The notes under the pieces were generated by a model. It made no database searches. It saw only the letters and a list, made by a program, of their open reading frames with translations, and was not told the origin of the DNA. From NCBI GenBank assembly GCA_041573795.1, contig JBFFQB010000001.1, forward strand, positions 87,629-151,628: a DNA stretch of 64,000 nt, read 5' to 3'. Source of the DNA: E44-bin32 sp041573795 (GTDB taxonomy: Bacteria > Chloroflexota > Anaerolineae > Anaerolineales > E44-bin32). A program made the translations under genes and the position numbers. Within the stretch, counting starts at the first letter, position 1. The number at the start of each line of letters is the position of its first letter. Shown piece by piece: positions 1 to 9,527 of the stretch.

Positions 1-1428
1 AGGGGCCAGGCTTGTTTTTACATAGGGCTTCACGCTCAGCCCACGCGCTAAAGCCTTCTGCGCCAACAATCCGGCCCCGATCATAACCGATGGGTTTGAG
101 GTATTTGTACAGGATGTGATGGCAGCGATAACCACGACGCCATGGGAAATCTCCACGCTGCTGCCATTATCGCGAAGGCTACTGGTACGCTGGAGGGCTT
201 CATCGGACAGCGAGAAGCCACCTTCGAGTGTGGGTTGACGGAGGCTTTCTTGGAAGGAAGACTTCATCTCCGAAAGAGCTACACGATCCTGGGGACGGCG
301 GGGACCTGCCAAACTTGTCACAACCTGGCTCATATCCAACTCGAGCAAATCACTGTAAGCTGGAATTGCGGATGCATCGTCGCGGAACAAACCTTGTTCC
401 TTGGTATACCGTTCCACAAGATCGATCAGGCCAGGGTCGCGACCAGAGAGTTTCAAATATCGCAAGGTTTCTTCGTCAACAGGGAAAAAACCTGCAGTGG
501 CGCCATACTCTGGCGCCATGTTTGCAATCGTGGCACGATCAGGAAGGCTGAGTTGGTTTAGCCCGGACCCGAAGAATTCAACCAGTTTGCCCACGACCCC
601 GTGGCGGCGAAGTATCTGAGTCACAGTGAGTACAAGATCAGTCGCTGTTGTACCCTCTGGAAGCTCGCCCGAAAGCTTGAAGCCAATAACTTCTGGCGCC
701 ATCATGACCAGGGGTTGCCCCAGGATCGCAGCCTCAGCCTCGATGCCCCCGACCCCCCAGCCCAGAACGCCAAGACCGTTGATCATGGTTGTATGTGAAT
801 CGGTGCCGACCAAGGTGTCGGGCATCGCAAGTTTCTGTCCATTTCGTGTCCGTGTAAGAACAACGTTGGCCAGATACTCGAGGTTAACTTGATGAACGAT
901 ACCCGTCGCCGGAGGAACCACGCGGAAGTGATCAAAGGCTTCTTGTCCCCAGCGCAAGAATGTGTAGCGTTCATTATTGCGCTGGAACTCAATTTCGGCA
1001 TTACGCTGAAGCGCCTCAGCGGAGGCGAAAAAATCAACTTGGACCGAATGGTCGATCACCAGATCCACAGGGACGCGCGGGTTGATCATGCTGGGATCAC
1101 CACCCATGCGGGCGAGTGCAGAGCGCATCGCCGCTAAATCTACGACAGCTGGCACACCAGTGAAATCTTGCATGATGACACGGGCAGGTAAAAAAGGGAT
1201 ATTGGGGGGGGCTACATCCTTGGGTTTCCAGGCGGCCAAAGCCACGACATCCGCCTCTGTAATTACATGCCCATCCACCTGCCTGAGCACAGATTCGAGC
1301 AGGATACGGATCGCGAATGGTAACTGGGCCAATTCCGTATGACCGCCATTTTCAAGTGCCTGTAAGCTCCAGAATGTATAGTCACCCTGCGCTGTGTTGA
1401 GAGACTTTATTGCATTGAAAGGATCCAT
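1..1428 (-). CDS. acnA: Aconitate hydratase, C-terminal part missing (runs off the left edge)
   Basis: The minus strand is open from the ATG at 1428 to base 1, giving 476 codons. Aconitase isomerises citrate and isocitrate in the TCA cycle using a [4Fe-4S] cluster. Visible hallmarks are the N-terminal FWSLQAL and LPFAIRILLES segments, VIMQDFTGVPAVVDLAAMR, the VDHSVQVD-like VIDHSVQVDFF, a GTDSHTTMINGLGVLGWGVGG block, and AITSCTNTSNP, whose Cys440 would be the first cluster ligand. The other two cysteines and the swivel domain lie outside the window. A CGGAGGG ribosome site sits upstream of the ATG. Family proteins are about 890 residues, so roughly half is present. Identification is secure. 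Confidence 0.95.
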   Translation of the reverse strand, partial: MDPFNAIKSLNTAQGDYTFWSLQALENGGHTELAQLPFAIRILLESVLRQVDGHVITEADVVALAAWKPKDVAPPNIPFLPARVIMQDFTGVPAVVDLAAMRSALARMGGDPSMINPRVPVDLVIDHSVQVDFFASAEALQRNAEIEFQRNNERYTFLRWGQEAFDHFRVVPPATGIVHQVNLEYLANVVLTRTRNGQKLAMPDTLVGTDSHTTMINGLGVLGWGVGGIEAEAAILGQPLVMMAPEVIGFKLSGELPEGTTATDLVLTVTQILRRHGVVGKLVEFFGSGLNQLSLPDRATIANMAPEYGATAGFFPVDEETLRYLKLSGRDPGLIDLVERYTKEQGLFRDDASAIPAYSDLLELDMSQVVTSLAGPRRPQDRVALSEMKSSFQESLRQPTLEGGFSLSDEALQRTSSLRDNGSSVEISHGVVVIAAITSCTNTSNPSVMIGAGLLAQKALARGLSVKPYVKTSLAP

Positions 1429-1747
1429 TTTAATAAATTGCCCTCCGAAGCAGGAGAAATGAGAGTTAAACAATGTCAGTATAATCGAATCTCCACGGAC
1501 CTAATGAGTTTTGACGATGATCCCCTAAAAGTGGGATCGAGGTTTTTCCTTTCTTACGCTAAGATGCATGGTTAAGTTGCCTTTATTAAAGACAGATCAG
1601 CGATGCGGGACTTTCGCATGGACATGGTCCGATTCTTGGAACCAATGGGGTGCCCGAGTGTAAACTTAGCAAGGATCCAACGATGACGATTTCATCCTGC
1701 TTCTCAGATGGAATGCGTGTAAATAAACAGCGTAAGATGAGGCCTTG
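1429..1747. other. Intergenic region between divergent aconitase and sensor kinase genes
   Basis: These 319 bases separate two divergent genes and must hold both promoters. The only structure seen is a short palindrome, GATCCC at 1519-1524 against GGGATC at 1533-1538, followed by a run of T. No coding gene precedes it on the plus strand, so a terminator role is doubtful and an operator is equally possible. I see no tRNA, small RNA signature or convincing open frame here. Confidence 0.4.
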
Positions 1748-4700
1748 ATGGCATTCGATCAAAGCCAAACCAAGTTTGTAGAAAAGCATGAACATTTGCT
1801 CTCGGATTTGCGAGGGGCAATGTTGCGCGAACGGAGTATGGCGGCACTTGGTCAAAAGGCTTGTGACATCCTGGCATCGTCATTGGATTACTGTGCGGTG
1901 TGGTTGGCGCGCATCGAAGAGCCTGAACGACGTGCGCATATCATTGGATTGGCGGGAGATCGGTCCGAGCTGCAGGAGACTATTCTGCCAAGCGATGTGA
2001 AGACCAAACCACCTGGAAGATCTGATGGTTCGTTTGTGGAAGCCTCGAGTGCGATCGCCCTTGATGGTCAAACCGAATTTGAATACGAGCACGCCTGTAT
2101 CCCCCTTCATCATGAGGGTGAGGTGATCGGCGAACTGCATACTTGCCTTGATTCACAACGTCAATTCGATCAAGAAGAACTACGCCTCCTAGAAGTTGTT
2201 GCGGATGACATAGCAGCAGGCATTACTCGTCTTCAAGTAGATCAACAGCATAAACGTCTACTTAAGGAAGTAGAGTCTTTTCGTGAGCTGGGGGCAGAGA
2301 TTATCTCCGGTCGCGACGATCAGGCGCTATTCCATATTTTGGTACAGCAAGTCACAGAGCTGTTGCAGGGTCAAGCAGGAGGCCTGTACGTATGCGAGCC
2401 CGAAAGGCGCCAGGTGCGATGTGTTGTTAGCCATCAGACAGATATTGATTATGCGGGAACGGTGCTGCCTTACGGAGAAGGGGCAGCAGGGGTGGTTGCT
2501 GAGACGGGTGCTCCTTTAATCATCCCGGATTACAGCCAATGGGAAAACCGCTCAAGCAAATTCTCGGCGGACGCCTTTTATGCAGTGATGAGCGTTCCCC
2601 TGCGCTGGCAAGGTCAAGTGACAGGGGTGATCCATGTTCTGCGAGATCGCGAGATGCCACCGTTTACCCTTGTCGATCAAGAAATCCTACTTTTGTATGC
2701 CAATCAGGCTTCTGTTGTGTTGGAAAACGCCAGACTCTTGGATGGGATTAGAGAACGCGTTCTTCAACTTGATCGATTATCAGAAATCAGCCGATCCGCA
2801 GTTATGGCTGTCACGATTGATGAACTCTTGTTGCGTTTTCTTCAACAGTTAAAGGTGATGATGGGGGCAGATGAATGCTCCATCCTCCAATGGGATCCTG
2901 TGCAGTCGTGGGCAATCTCCCCTCAGCATGATGCGGCCAGCATTAATGTAGCGGAAAGGCAACCAATCCCTATCGATAGCCATTCCTTGATCGAAGAAGT
3001 GATTGAAGCGGGACATCCACTGGTTGTTGAACAAAGTGATCAATCTTCTCGGATCATCGATCAACTTGGCCAGGGTTGGAAAGTAAAGACGTTGCTTGCT
3101 GTACCCGTGGGTGACAGCCAATCCTGGCAAGGCGTAGCTTTGCTGGGCTATCAGGATAAATTTCAATTCCGGCCGGAGGAGATCGAGCTGGTAGAGCAGG
3201 CAACTGCCCAAGTGACATTAACGATTTCAAAAATACGCGCTTTGGAAACCGAGCAAAAGCGAGCAAAAGCGCTGGAGGGGCTTCGCAAGGTAAGTCTGAG
3301 CCTCACATCGCAATTGGAGATCAGTGCAGTACTCGACTCAATTCTGTCCAATGCCCTTTCTATGATTGCAGCTGATGACGCCCATATCTTCCTCTATGAG
3401 AAGGGTGAAATCTACTTTGGTGCAGCAAAGTGGGGTGAGGGTATCCCCAAGCAATCATTCGTAACACCTCGAAAGGATGGCCTAACCTATGAGGTGGCAA
3501 CCAGGGGCGAGATGATAGTTATTCCCAATGTTGATGACCACGAGTTGTTCGAGCAGGTGCGTTGGGGTGGCGCAATTGTTGGTCTTCCGCTTAAAGTTCG
3601 CGAAAAAGTGGTTGGGGTCATGAATGTCGCCTTTCTCTCACCGCACGCCTTTGACGAGGCTGAACTTGTGGCTTTGTCACTGCTCGCCGATCAAGCGGCG
3701 ATCATGATCCAGAATGCCAAATTGTTTGAGAACGTAGATAAGGAACGCCGCTTTGTGCAGTTGATCTATGACGTTGCCCAGGAATTGGTCAACACGCTTA
3801 GTCAGGATGAAATCCTGCAGCGTGCGGTGTCCCTAACGGCAGCACATTTAGACGCGCAATCATGCGAAGCCTTCATCCTTGATCCCGGGCCTCGCCAACT
3901 GATCCCCCATGCCTCAGCCCGAAAAGATGGACTCGCACTCGATGACCTGCGCGACAAGATTATGCTAGAGGTAGGGCAGGGATTAGTTGGCTGGGTTGCG
4001 CAGGCAGGTCAACCAGTGCTAATCAGTGATGTCAGAAAGGATAGTCGCTGGATCACGGTTGACGGGGTGGATGATCAAGTCCGAGCGGCGATCGCTGCGC
4101 CACTGATCGCGGGTGGTGAGATGTTAGGCGTGATGGGTGTATATCATGTTGATGAAAGCGCTTATACACTCGAACATCTTGATCTATTGGTAGCAATTGC
4201 TCGGCAGGTTAGTGTGGCGGTATCAAATGCACAGCGATATGCCCAGATTGATCGGCGCTTGATGGAGATGACGGTCGTGCGCCAGGTTGTTCAAGTGGTT
4301 AACCGTCGCCTGGAAATGCAGTCGCTATTAGATGAGGCCGTCCATCAAGTTGGTGCCGTGCTGGGATACCCGGTGGTTGAAGTCTACTTAGTGGAAGAAC
4401 GCTATCTTAATCTGGGAGCAGCCTATGGAGGACCTTTTGATCCAGAGACCCGCTATCATATGAGTGAGGGTATCCTGGGCAGGGTCGTGCGCACAAATCG
4501 GGCGGCCTTCGTACCCGACGTCTCGAAAGATCCTGATTACATCGTTGGCTATCCTGAAACTACTTGCGAAATCGCGGTCCCCTTACGAGTCGAAGGTGTG
4601 GTGATTGGCGTGCTTAATGTCGAGTCACCCCGCCCCGCTGATCTTTCCGAAGAGGATAGTCGTTTGTTGATGCTGCTAGCTGATCAGCTGGCTGTTGCGG

Positions 4701-5515
4701 TTGAAAATGCAGCGCTGTATGAGCGGGTACGCTCCCACGCCGAATCACTCGAAAGCGTGGTTGCCAAGAGAACATCAGAACTCGCCGAGGCGCTCATTCG
4801 TGCCCAGGCCGCTGACCGATTAAAGACCCAGTTTGTATCCGACGTATCGCATGAACTACGTACACCTTTAAGCAATATCCGGCTTTATCTGGATTTACTT
4901 AGAAAGGGCCAGCCGGATCGCTTCGAGGATTATATGCGCACCCTAAACCGGGAGACCAATCGATTGGTGAACTTGATCGAAGATTTACTGGCAATTTCGC
5001 GGTTGGATGCGGGGACAGTCACCCCGTATCCGGTTTCCTTTAATTTGAACGTGCTTGCGCGTGGACTGGTAGAAGATCGCCGTCGGTTATTCGGCGACCG
5101 CGATCTCACACTTGGTTTGAGCCTGCAAAGTGACTTGCCCAATGTTGTAGCCGATGAGCAGATGATCTCCCAGGTCATCGCCAATCTAATGACCAATGCC
5201 TTGAACTATACGCCGGCGGGCGGTTCGGTTACGCTGATCACGCGCAAAGTATTCAAGGAAAACGCGGACTGGGTTACCGTGGCAGTGCGTGACACAGGTC
5301 TCGGGATTCCTGAGAAGGAACGTGAGCAGGTTTTTGAGCGCTTTTTCCGGGGGGAGACAAGCCGGAAGATGGGGACTCCGGGCACAGGTCTGGGTCTCTC
5401 AATTTGTAAAGAAATTCTCATGCGGCATCAGGGCTGGATCAACCTGGAGAGTGAAGTCCAGAAAGGCAGCACCTTTACAATCTGGCTGCCGTTATCACCC
5501 GCTCGGCCTGCGTGA
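1748..5515 (+). CDS. Sensor histidine kinase with about six GAF domains
   Basis: A 1255-residue protein with no obvious membrane segment. Roughly six successive GAF-like modules occupy residues 20-990, most ending in a variant of the signature helix VAVENAALYERV (for example around 4235 and 4695). A short coiled coil leads to a HisKA domain with SHELRTPL (His1035 is the expected phosphorylation site). An HATPase_c domain follows, with N box NLMTNALNYT, G1 box DTGLGIP and G2 box GTGLGLS. It should autophosphorylate in response to small ligands or redox signals; no cognate regulator is adjacent. I chose the ATG at 1748, with GATGAGG 5 bases upstream, over the in-frame TTG one codon earlier. Confidence 0.9.
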   Translation: MAFDQSQTKFVEKHEHLLSDLRGAMLRERSMAALGQKACDILASSLDYCAVWLARIEEPERRAHIIGLAGDRSELQETILPSDVKTKPPGRSDGSFVEASSAIALDGQTEFEYEHACIPLHHEGEVIGELHTCLDSQRQFDQEELRLLEVVADDIAAGITRLQVDQQHKRLLKEVESFRELGAEIISGRDDQALFHILVQQVTELLQGQAGGLYVCEPERRQVRCVVSHQTDIDYAGTVLPYGEGAAGVVAETGAPLIIPDYSQWENRSSKFSADAFYAVMSVPLRWQGQVTGVIHVLRDREMPPFTLVDQEILLLYANQASVVLENARLLDGIRERVLQLDRLSEISRSAVMAVTIDELLLRFLQQLKVMMGADECSILQWDPVQSWAISPQHDAASINVAERQPIPIDSHSLIEEVIEAGHPLVVEQSDQSSRIIDQLGQGWKVKTLLAVPVGDSQSWQGVALLGYQDKFQFRPEEIELVEQATAQVTLTISKIRALETEQKRAKALEGLRKVSLSLTSQLEISAVLDSILSNALSMIAADDAHIFLYEKGEIYFGAAKWGEGIPKQSFVTPRKDGLTYEVATRGEMIVIPNVDDHELFEQVRWGGAIVGLPLKVREKVVGVMNVAFLSPHAFDEAELVALSLLADQAAIMIQNAKLFENVDKERRFVQLIYDVAQELVNTLSQDEILQRAVSLTAAHLDAQSCEAFILDPGPRQLIPHASARKDGLALDDLRDKIMLEVGQGLVGWVAQAGQPVLISDVRKDSRWITVDGVDDQVRAAIAAPLIAGGEMLGVMGVYHVDESAYTLEHLDLLVAIARQVSVAVSNAQRYAQIDRRLMEMTVVRQVVQVVNRRLEMQSLLDEAVHQVGAVLGYPVVEVYLVEERYLNLGAAYGGPFDPETRYHMSEGILGRVVRTNRAAFVPDVSKDPDYIVGYPETTCEIAVPLRVEGVVIGVLNVESPRPADLSEEDSRLLMLLADQLAVAVENAALYERVRSHAESLESVVAKRTSELAEALIRAQAADRLKTQFVSDVSHELRTPLSNIRLYLDLLRKGQPDRFEDYMRTLNRETNRLVNLIEDLLAISRLDAGTVTPYPVSFNLNVLARGLVEDRRRLFGDRDLTLGLSLQSDLPNVVADEQMISQVIANLMTNALNYTPAGGSVTLITRKVFKENADWVTVAVRDTGLGIPEKEREQVFERFFRGETSRKMGTPGTGLGLSICKEILMRHQGWINLESEVQKGSTFTIWLPLSPARPA

Positions 5516-5529
5516 ACGGCAACGCCTGG

Positions 5530-6603
5530 CTAGCAAAGTCCCAATTCGCTGCATATTTCATCCAAGCGTACGTGATCCTTCATTAAGTTCAGAAAGGTCT
5601 CCATTTTTTCCGGTAGGCCCAGTCGCGTCCTTCCCATTGAGCCTTCCACGATTTCGATTGTCTCCATCGTGTTCTGTTTTACAAGCAGGATAGGAACGTT
5701 CATCGTCTCAGCTTGTTCAATAATCAAGGGGCTGGGGTGGAGATTTCCCGTAAGGATCATCACCACAGTTGAGGTCTCGAGTGCGGCGAGTTGGATATCC
5801 GTTCGATCCCCACCAGTTATGACAGCTTTGTTCTGGTAGCGGCGGAAGCGAGATAGAGCGGCCTCTGCTGTCATGGCACCAATCGTTAGGGTTTCGGCCA
5901 GTGCCTCCGGATTTACGCTCTTGGTGAGCACTTGAGCATCCAGTAGTTCGATGAGTTCGCCTACGCTCAGGGCTGATAATCTAGGAACGCTGGGAATCGT
6001 TCCAAAACAACGAATCCCCTTCTTATCAAGAAAGGGGAGAGCGTACTCATTCGTGAAATCAACTCCGTCTTCGGGTACCCGATTGATGATGGTCCCAAAC
6101 AATTGTTCGCCGAGGCGAAATCTGGCGGTAAGTACATCATCAACTAACCGCATTTCGCCGCGATAGGGTACAAGAACCAGAGCAGGAGCACCAAGTACTT
6201 CGGCTACGCGTAAATTCGATAAGCCAATAGCGTAACCTTCACGCAGGCTGGCACCGCCTTCCAGCAAAAGGATGTCCTTCCCCGCGCCGGCTTGTTTTGC
6301 GGCGTCCTGGATCGTTTCAATCAGGTTATCACTTTGGAGATCTTGCAAATGCGCTCTCAAAGTAGTGGGGGTCACGATGATCGGGGAAGAATCGACCGGA
6401 TCGCCTTCTAATCCCAGTGCACTGTGGACGAAGACTGCGTCCTCATCAGCCAGGGTTCCGTCCGGCATACGCCATGGTTGCGTGCTAACCGGTTTTAAGT
6501 AGCCCACCTTTAATTTACGTCCCTGGAGGTAGCGACCCAGAGATAGGCAGACGGCGGTCTTGCCGGAATAGGGTTCGACTGAGGTTATATATAAGGATTT
6601 CAT
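5530..6603 (-). CDS. P-loop (BioD/Pta-N-like) protein with DRTGG domain
   Basis: This 357-residue protein resembles the N-terminal part of long phosphotransacetylases. It has an AAA_26/BioD-like P-loop domain with EPYSGKTA at residues 10-17 and LLLEGGASLREG near residue 115. A DRTGG-type domain follows (ITGGDRTDIQLAALE, then LTGNLHPSP). The catalytic acetyltransferase domain of Pta is absent, so it should not make acetyl phosphate. Its ATG overlaps the stop of the upstream acyl-CoA synthetase gene by 4 bases, implying translational coupling and a regulatory or accessory role for that enzyme. The function is inferred from context only. Confidence 0.8.
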   Translation of the reverse strand: MKSLYITSVEPYSGKTAVCLSLGRYLQGRKLKVGYLKPVSTQPWRMPDGTLADEDAVFVHSALGLEGDPVDSSPIIVTPTTLRAHLQDLQSDNLIETIQDAAKQAGAGKDILLLEGGASLREGYAIGLSNLRVAEVLGAPALVLVPYRGEMRLVDDVLTARFRLGEQLFGTIINRVPEDGVDFTNEYALPFLDKKGIRCFGTIPSVPRLSALSVGELIELLDAQVLTKSVNPEALAETLTIGAMTAEAALSRFRRYQNKAVITGGDRTDIQLAALETSTVVMILTGNLHPSPLIIEQAETMNVPILLVKQNTMETIEIVEGSMGRTRLGLPEKMETFLNLMKDHVRLDEICSELGLC

Positions 6604-8747
6604 ATGGCACTCCCGCTATTAACTATCGAGTTTCGCCGCTCTTTCACGTCAAGGATTAGACGCATATCGATGGCAATCCCACCTTGTCCATCGCGATACA
6701 ACATAAACGGATTGATATCTAATTCCGCAATCTCGGGGAAATCCTGGACCATTTGGCCGATTCTTAAAATGGCCTCGAGCAAAGCGTGCTTGTCAGCAGG
6801 AGATTCGCCCCGGACACCATCAAGCAGTGCATGGGCTTTGATCTCTTTGATCATATCTTCAGCTTCCTGTCGAGAGAACGGCGCAATCCGAAAGGCGACA
6901 TCTTTTAGCGTTTCAACATAAATCCCCCCAAGGCCGAAGGTAACCAGGGGTCCGAATTGTGGATCACGGTTCATCCCAATAAGGATCTCCAAGCCTTGGG
7001 GGACCATTTTTTGCACCAGACATCCCCATAGTCGGGCTTCTGGCAAGTAGCGTTGAGAGCGATAGGTAATGAGATCGAAAGCATCACGGACTGCCTCTGC
7101 GTCTTGCAGCCCGACTTTCACGCCACCCACGTCGGTTTTATGCAGGATGTCAGGAGAAGCAACTTTAAGAACCACAGGGTATCCAAGTTCGGTGGCAATC
7201 TGGACAGCTTGCTCGGCGTTGGAAGCAAGTTTTGAGGCTGGTATTTGCAAGCCGTAGGCCTGTAGGATCTCACGTGCCTCTGCATCGCCGATGCTAACCC
7301 TGCCATCATCTAAGACCTTATCGATTACCTGACGAGCAGCTTTGGTGTCGACGACAAAGGATTCGTACTCTGGTAGCGGTTCAGCCTGATAGACTCGGTA
7401 TTGACTCATCGCCTTATAAGCCAATGCGGCGCGCTCAGGAAAAGCAAAATTGGGTATGTTTGTGCGGTCGAGCACTTTTGTTCCAACCTCGACACGTGCT
7501 TCGCCCATAAAGCAGGCCAGGATTGGGAGATCTACCTCTTCCTTGATTTCAGCAATCACCTCGGCTGTGCCCTCAATTTCTGTCATCGCCTGGGGGGTTA
7601 GAATCACCATCACCCCATCTACACCCGGATCGGCGACCACCTGTTCCAACGCGAAGCGATAGCGGTCAGCACGAGCATCTCCAAGGACGTCAACCGGGTT
7701 AGCGGCACTGGCGGCATCAGGGAGGAACGTTTCCAGCGCCCGGATGCACTCCGGTTTGAAACGAGCCAGGGTCAATCCGGCTCTCTCCAAGGCATCGGTA
7801 GCAAGGATGCCTGGACCCCCGGCGTTGGTTACAATGGCAATCCGATCTCCTTTCAAAGGAGGTAAATACCCAAACGCCAGTGCGTAATCAAATAGATCCT
7901 GGAGCGAGTTCGCACGGATCACACCAGCCTGTCGAAAGGCGGCATTATAGGCTTGTTCTGATCCAGCCAATGAGCCTGTATGTGAGCTTACTGCACGTGA
8001 TCCGGCTTGTGTGACGCCCGATTTCAGCGCGACGACAGGTTTTACTTTGGTCACCTGACGTGCGACGCGGATGAATTCGCCACCGTCTGGCAAACCTTCA
8101 ATATAGGATAAAATCACGCGCGATCCGGGATCATTGGCCCAGGCACCCAGCAAGTCGATCTCGTTAACATCGGCTTTATTGCCTAAAGAGACGAATTTAC
8201 TTAGGCCAAGACGACCAGCTTGAGCCCAATCAAGGATGGCCGTGCCAAGGGCGCCTGATTGGGACATGAAATCCATCGGTCCCTGCGGAGGCATACCAGC
8301 GGAGAAGGAAGCATTCATCGGTGTGATCGTGTCGATCACACCCAGGCAGTTGGGTCCGACGATACGGATGCCATATTCCTTGGCGATCTCGAGCAACTCC
8401 TGTTCGCGTTGCAACCCTTCCATACCGGCTTCACGAAAACCGGCGCTGATAATGATGACGCCAGGGATCCCCTTCTGGCCGCATGTGCGCAGGACATCCG
8501 GGACGAGCGGGTAAGGGATGACGATGATTGCCAGGTCAATCTCATCGGGAACGTCATTGACATCGGCGTAGGCTTTTAATCCAAGGATTTCATCAGAGCT
8601 GGGATTGATCGGGTGGACCCTCCGGCCATCCGTTAGAAAGCCCCCATTCACGAGATTATCGAGCACGGCGAAGCCCAACTTGGAGGTGTTGGTCGAGGCG
8701 CCAATCACGGCAATAGAGTTTGGAGTGAAGAATGACTGCAGACTCAA
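6600..8747 (-). CDS. ADP-forming acetyl/acyl-CoA synthetase (fused alpha and beta subunits)
   Basis: A 715-residue NDP-forming acyl-CoA synthetase, which interconverts acyl-CoA, ADP and phosphate with acid, CoA and ATP. The order is CoA-binding domain (SIAVIGASTN near residue 11), succinyl-CoA-ligase-like domain with the phospho-histidine motif SSHTGSLAG (His256), then an ATP-grasp domain from about residue 480 (LGYPVVLKVASPDILHKTDVGGV). Such enzymes make ATP from acetyl-CoA in fermenters. The start is a TTG with GGGAG 7 bases upstream; no ATG is suitably placed. It is followed with a 4-base overlap by the Pta-N-like gene. Confidence 0.92.
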   Translation of the reverse strand: MSLQSFFTPNSIAVIGASTNTSKLGFAVLDNLVNGGFLTDGRRVHPINPSSDEILGLKAYADVNDVPDEIDLAIIVIPYPLVPDVLRTCGQKGIPGVIIISAGFREAGMEGLQREQELLEIAKEYGIRIVGPNCLGVIDTITPMNASFSAGMPPQGPMDFMSQSGALGTAILDWAQAGRLGLSKFVSLGNKADVNEIDLLGAWANDPGSRVILSYIEGLPDGGEFIRVARQVTKVKPVVALKSGVTQAGSRAVSSHTGSLAGSEQAYNAAFRQAGVIRANSLQDLFDYALAFGYLPPLKGDRIAIVTNAGGPGILATDALERAGLTLARFKPECIRALETFLPDAASAANPVDVLGDARADRYRFALEQVVADPGVDGVMVILTPQAMTEIEGTAEVIAEIKEEVDLPILACFMGEARVEVGTKVLDRTNIPNFAFPERAALAYKAMSQYRVYQAEPLPEYESFVVDTKAARQVIDKVLDDGRVSIGDAEAREILQAYGLQIPASKLASNAEQAVQIATELGYPVVLKVASPDILHKTDVGGVKVGLQDAEAVRDAFDLITYRSQRYLPEARLWGCLVQKMVPQGLEILIGMNRDPQFGPLVTFGLGGIYVETLKDVAFRIAPFSRQEAEDMIKEIKAHALLDGVRGESPADKHALLEAILRIGQMVQDFPEIAELDINPFMLYRDGQGGIAIDMRLILDVKERRNSIVNSGSAI

Positions 8748-8876
8748 TTTGCTTCTCCCATGAAGGCTTGCCTTCCTAGTGTAAACCGTTGGGTAAAGTC
8801 TCTAAAAGGAAGAGGATCACACGGAGCCCTGTCGATTATCGTTGCCTTTTTAGGTTGCGCCATTTTGTGAGTGTGC

Positions 8877-9527
8877 TCAAGCATCCGCATATGCTCTGCG
8901 GATCGGTTCGAAGGAACGACGGTGAATCGGGGATGGCCCCAATTGATGCAGGGCCGTCTGATGTTGACGGGTGCCATAACCCTTGTGTTGAGAGAATCCA
9001 AAATGCGGGTATTGCCGATCGAATGCAACCATTAATCGGTCGCGCGCGACTTTGGCAATCACCGAGGCCGCGGCAATTGATAAGACCGTACGGTCACCGC
9101 GCGGGATGGCGGTTTGGTCGATCCCGACATCGCCAATCAGGATGTAATCGATTAAGAGATGTTTCACCTCGAGGGGCAAAGCCCGAACCGCGCGTTGCAT
9201 CGCCAGTCGTGTTGCTGGGAGGATTCCGATTTGATCGATCTCACTTGAAGAAGCCTTGCCTATTGCCACGGAACAGGCGATCTGGCGAATGTGGTGATCC
9301 CAATGCTCTCGGCGTGCAGGGGTGAGCAGCTTTGAGTCTTGCAGTCCCTCTAATTGGTGCTGCAATGCAGATCCAGGATGTGGCAAGATAACGGCTGCGG
9401 CGATGACCGGGCCTGCCCAGGCTCCCCGACCGGCCTCGTCAATACCCGCGATCGTTTCTATACCGTGCTGATAAAACCCGGCCTCCAGATGGTTATCAGG
9501 AGATCGATCTGATTTAATCGCCATCAT
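8877..9527 (-). CDS. rnhB: Ribonuclease HII
   Basis: A 216-residue RNase HII, which cuts RNA in RNA-DNA hybrids and starts removal of misincorporated ribonucleotides. The motifs AGIDEAGRGAWAGPV, LQDSKLLTPARRE, LSIAAASVIAKVARD and the C-terminal FGFSQHKGYGT are all present. A much longer open frame extends upstream but is only the shadow of the glycosyltransferase gene. I start at the ATG at 9527 (or the adjacent ATG at 9524) because GAGGG lies just upstream. This overlaps the end of the glycosyltransferase by 14 bases, so the two are probably co-transcribed. Confidence 0.93.
   Translation of the reverse strand: MMAIKSDRSPDNHLEAGFYQHGIETIAGIDEAGRGAWAGPVIAAAVILPHPGSALQHQLEGLQDSKLLTPARREHWDHHIRQIACSVAIGKASSSEIDQIGILPATRLAMQRAVRALPLEVKHLLIDYILIGDVGIDQTAIPRGDRTVLSIAAASVIAKVARDRLMVAFDRQYPHFGFSQHKGYGTRQHQTALHQLGPSPIHRRSFEPIRRAYADA

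Noticed and set aside
142..1342. Several plus-strand open frames of 65-139 codons
   Set aside because: They lie antisense to the aconitase gene, which explains the whole stretch on the minus strand; none has a recognisable domain.
5289..5693. A 134-codon plus-strand open frame across the end of the kinase gene
   Set aside because: It is out of frame with the kinase HATPase domain, has no domain of its own, and overlaps the end of the opposite-strand gene.
8744..8863. A 39-codon minus-strand frame ending just at the acyl-CoA synthetase start
   Set aside because: The TGA overlap with the TTG start looks like coupling, but it has no ribosome site and no recognisable family, and the synthetase has its own ribosome site.
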